Shown here piece after piece: positions 62,167 through 64,000 of a DNA stretch of 64,000 bases. The stretch lies in contig CANNIA010000006.1 of the NCBI GenBank assembly GCA_947504705.1, positions 1-64,000 of the forward strand, in the 5' to 3' direction. The translations under genes were made by a program, and so were the position numbers. The notes beneath the pieces are model-generated. The model was not told where the DNA came from, did not search any database, and saw only the letters and a program-made list of their open reading frames with translations. How positions within the stretch are numbered: position 1 is the stretch's first letter; each line of letters opens with the position of its first letter. Source of the stretch: Paracoccaceae bacterium. GTDB taxonomy: Bacteria > Pseudomonadota > Alphaproteobacteria > Rhodobacterales > Rhodobacteraceae.

Positions 62167-62982
62167 ATGACATTGAAAGCTCTTTCCCTTGCGCTTGCCA
62201 CGACGGCCCTGGTAGCGCTGAACCTGCCCGCCGTCGCTGAAGATGCGAAAGGCCCGAACCTTGGTGCGACGGCAGAAGACGCCGCCCCAGGTGCCGCCGC
62301 AACCATGAGCCTGGCGCAGGATCTTTACGCCGTTGGCGTCGCACAAGGCGATGCGCTGACAGTGCTTGCCGCGGCGAAACTTGCCGCGTCGGTCGAACTG
62401 ACCGAGGCCACCGCAGGGGCGCTTGACCCGGCCACGATCGCCTTCGACGAACAGGAAACGCTGCGCAAAAAAGCCGCCCCTTCAGCTGCACCTGCAGCGC
62501 CGGCCCCGATGATGGCGGACGGCACGCGGACAGCCTCCGTCGCGACCTTCTTCGAGGCGACCTCGGATGACGAAGGCGCCTCGGATGCCCCAGTTACTGC
62601 TGACCAGATGTTTGCCAAGGCCACCGAACTGGCAGGCGACGACGATGTTCTTCTGGGCCTGATCGAAGACGCCATGGCCGAAGGATCGCGCGGCCGGATC
62701 GGTGGCGCAGTCGAATGGCTGTCGCGCCTGCCCGCTGGCCAGACCGATGTCTGGGAGATCCCGTTCTACGGCAATTCCTATGCGGAAATCGCAGTGGCGG
62801 GCGACGGCGACGCCGATCTTGACGTGGCAGTGACCGATGAAAACGGCAACGTCATCTGCTATGACGTCAGCTACTCAGACCGCGTCTACTGCGACTTCAC
62901 CCCTTCGTGGGACGGCTATTTCTATGTCACCGTCCAGAATATCGGCGGCTCGCGCAACAGCTATTACCTGCTGACCAACTGA
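62167..62982 (+). CDS. secreted protein with PPC-like C-terminal domain (second of two paralogues)
   Basis: 271 residues with a signal peptide (LNLPAVA-EDA). It shares with its upstream neighbour the helical N-terminal block (APGAAATMSLAQDLYAVGV...LAAAKLAASVEL) and the C-terminal module with GDGDADLDVAVTDENGNVIC, YCDFTPSWDGYFYVTVQN and NSYYLLTN. An Ala/Pro-rich linker lies at about 100-120. The pair is closed by the strong terminator at 63005-63034. Its function is unknown; PPC modules usually accompany secreted proteases. Confidence 0.75.
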   Translation: MTLKALSLALATTALVALNLPAVAEDAKGPNLGATAEDAAPGAAATMSLAQDLYAVGVAQGDALTVLAAAKLAASVELTEATAGALDPATIAFDEQETLRKKAAPSAAPAAPAPMMADGTRTASVATFFEATSDDEGASDAPVTADQMFAKATELAGDDDVLLGLIEDAMAEGSRGRIGGAVEWLSRLPAGQTDVWEIPFYGNSYAEIAVAGDGDADLDVAVTDENGNVICYDVSYSDRVYCDFTPSWDGYFYVTVQNIGGSRNSYYLLTN

Positions 62983-63004
62983 TCCCTTCGGGGCGAAACG
63001 AACC

Positions 63005-63034
63005 GGGCCCGCGAGTGATTCTCGCGGGCCTTTT
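63005..63034 (+). terminator. intrinsic terminator after the PPC-like pair
   Basis: A perfect 10-bp stem GGCCCGCGAG / CTCGCGGGCC with a 5-nt loop is followed by TTTTCC, 23 bp after the stop. Confidence 0.9.
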
Positions 63035-63047
63035 CCTTTGTCATATG

Positions 63048-63076
63048 AAAGGCCCCGGTCTTGCGCCGGGTCCTTT
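63048..63076 (-). terminator. probable intrinsic terminator after the serine protease gene
   Basis: On the minus strand GGACCCGG and CCGGGGCC form an 8-bp stem with one mismatch and a 7-nt loop, followed by TTTC. It lies 4 bp after the protease stop. Confidence 0.55.
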
Positions 63077-63080
63077 GTCT

Positions 63081-64000
63081 TCAGGGGTTCGTGTCGATGG
63101 TCTCGTTCAGCCATGGCACGAATTTCGAGATGTTGGTATAAGCCGAGAACAGCGCCGTCTCTTCGCAACCTTGCCCGGTTGAAGAACTAAGGCCCCAGCT
63201 CACTATTCCGGCCTGGATATAGCCGCCGCCATCCACTGGCACGACCAGCGGCCCGCCGCTATCGCCGTTGCAGCTGGTCTTGCCGCCCTCGAAAGTACCC
63301 GAGCAGATCATGTTCTCGCTGACCGCGTCGGGCGCATGCGACACAAGCTGATCCCAGGCGGCATAGGCATCTTCATCCGCAACGCCAAGGGTCTGGACCG
63401 CATAGCCAAAGCTTTCCGAGGCATCTTCGGCCCGGGCCTCCTTCATGGCCGAATTGCACAGCTCACGGTCAAGGACCTGGATCTCCGCCTGCCGCAGGTC
63501 GGCGGTCGCGGTGGCCCCCTCTTGCAAGCCCCAGCCGGTGACGATGGTCGGGACACCCTGCTTGTTCAGAAGATCGCCATATTCGGCATCTGGAATTTCG
63601 ATGGTCTGATAAGGCACGCTGGGCGGCCGCGCGAGCTTGATCAGCGCGATATCAAAGTCGAACTGGGTGCCTTCGTATTGCGGATGGCGGAAGATCGCCT
63701 CGACCGGGATCAAATCCCCCGACCCCGGCGCAAGATGGTTGGTCCCGACCAGAACCTCGATGGCGGTCGGTGCCAGGTCAGCATAATTCCCATCCTCGCC
63801 CTGCCAATGCACGCAATGCGCCGCCGTCAGGACCCAGCGGTCAAGCACCAGGCTGCCACCGCAGAACTGGGTGTCCGTGCTGACCGTAGAGCCACCGACC
63901 AGAAGCGCCACTTGCCACGGCCAGGCTCCTTCGTCGGCGACCTGACCGCCGATCACTTTGGCCCCTGCTGCATCGGCCTCTTTCGCGCGGGCCGCCTTCG
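63081..64000 (-). CDS. secreted trypsin-family (S1) serine protease, 5' end cut by window edge
   Basis: The visible 306 residues begin inside a pro-region (KAARAKEADAAGAK) followed by VIGGQVADEGAWPWQVALL, a zymogen junction like the IVGG of trypsin. Catalytic His is in LTAAHCVHW, Asp in FDFDIALIKL and Ser in CNGDSGGPLVV. The residue in the specificity-pocket position (189 by chymotrypsin numbering) is Thr, not Asp, so preference for Arg/Lys is doubtful. The C-terminal helix FVPWLNETI is typical. The gene start lies beyond base 64000. Confidence 0.93.
   Translation of the reverse strand, partial: KAARAKEADAAGAKVIGGQVADEGAWPWQVALLVGGSTVSTDTQFCGGSLVLDRWVLTAAHCVHWQGEDGNYADLAPTAIEVLVGTNHLAPGSGDLIPVEAIFRHPQYEGTQFDFDIALIKLARPPSVPYQTIEIPDAEYGDLLNKQGVPTIVTGWGLQEGATATADLRQAEIQVLDRELCNSAMKEARAEDASESFGYAVQTLGVADEDAYAAWDQLVSHAPDAVSENMICSGTFEGGKTSCNGDSGGPLVVPVDGGGYIQAGIVSWGLSSSTGQGCEETALFSAYTNISKFVPWLNETIDTNP

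Overview
The window is a high-GC, gene-dense chromosomal segment from an alphaproteobacterium, most likely of the order Rhodobacterales (Rhodobacter/Paracoccus relatives). Support comes from the split F0 operon with two b-type subunits (atpI-atpB-atpE-b'-b, with no F1 genes attached), a membrane-anchored cytochrome c of the cytochrome c-y/c552 type, a MipZ division-plane ATPase, a Rhodobacter-type porin and an ffs gene for a short SRP RNA. There is no tRNA or rRNA gene, prophage, insertion sequence or CRISPR array. This is mainly core genome with small accessory insertions.

Layout. 1-1.8 kb: leuD (cut by the window edge) and leuC. 2-6.6 kb: a SOUL-type haem-binding protein, a macrodomain-like unknown, an ABC-F ATPase, then rsfS-rlmH. 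6.6-11.5 kb: a TauE/SafE exporter with an Rrf2 regulator, a PfkB kinase coupled to nth, an Ada-like methyltransferase and an OmpA lipoprotein. 11.6-14.2 kb: the F0 ATP synthase operon. 14.4-16 kb: an ArsR regulator with a clear operator, a small unknown protein and mipZ. 16.1-24.5 kb: a translation and secretion block (rpmE, rplS, trmD, rimM, rpsP, chorismate mutase, ffh) carrying four tandem RimJ/RimL-like acetyltransferases and one inverted GNAT gene with its own operator-bearing promoter.

24.7-36 kb: LysR and an NAD(P)-binding protein, DinB, rsgA, ffs, a degenerate M24 peptidase, a HAD phosphatase, a CpdB-like phosphoesterase, nudC, an SRPBCC protein, pheA and the anchored cytochrome c. 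36-43 kb: a complete yejABEF-type peptide importer ending in a glycosyltransferase. 43-51 kb: a fumarylacetoacetase-fold hydrolase, a D,D-carboxypeptidase with a SPOR domain, a HAD hydrolase, clpS, a methyltransferase, hemF, an Imm10-like protein and a GlcD-like flavoprotein. 51-57.4 kb: asd, an MFS permease, a DUF4424/DUF4139 envelope pair and a porin. 57.6-61.3 kb: a CsaA-like protein, proC, ybjN and argE. 61.4-64 kb: two paralogous secreted proteins with a PPC-like C-terminal domain, converging on a secreted trypsin-family protease cut by the window edge.

No complete defence or mobile system is visible. The observations most worth following are the ffh-coupled quartet of acetyltransferases, the secreted PPC-like pair beside the serine protease, an array of three near-identical-length palindromes beside mipZ, a promoter carrying two TTTGATCAAA operators, and several nested inverted repeats in non-coding DNA.
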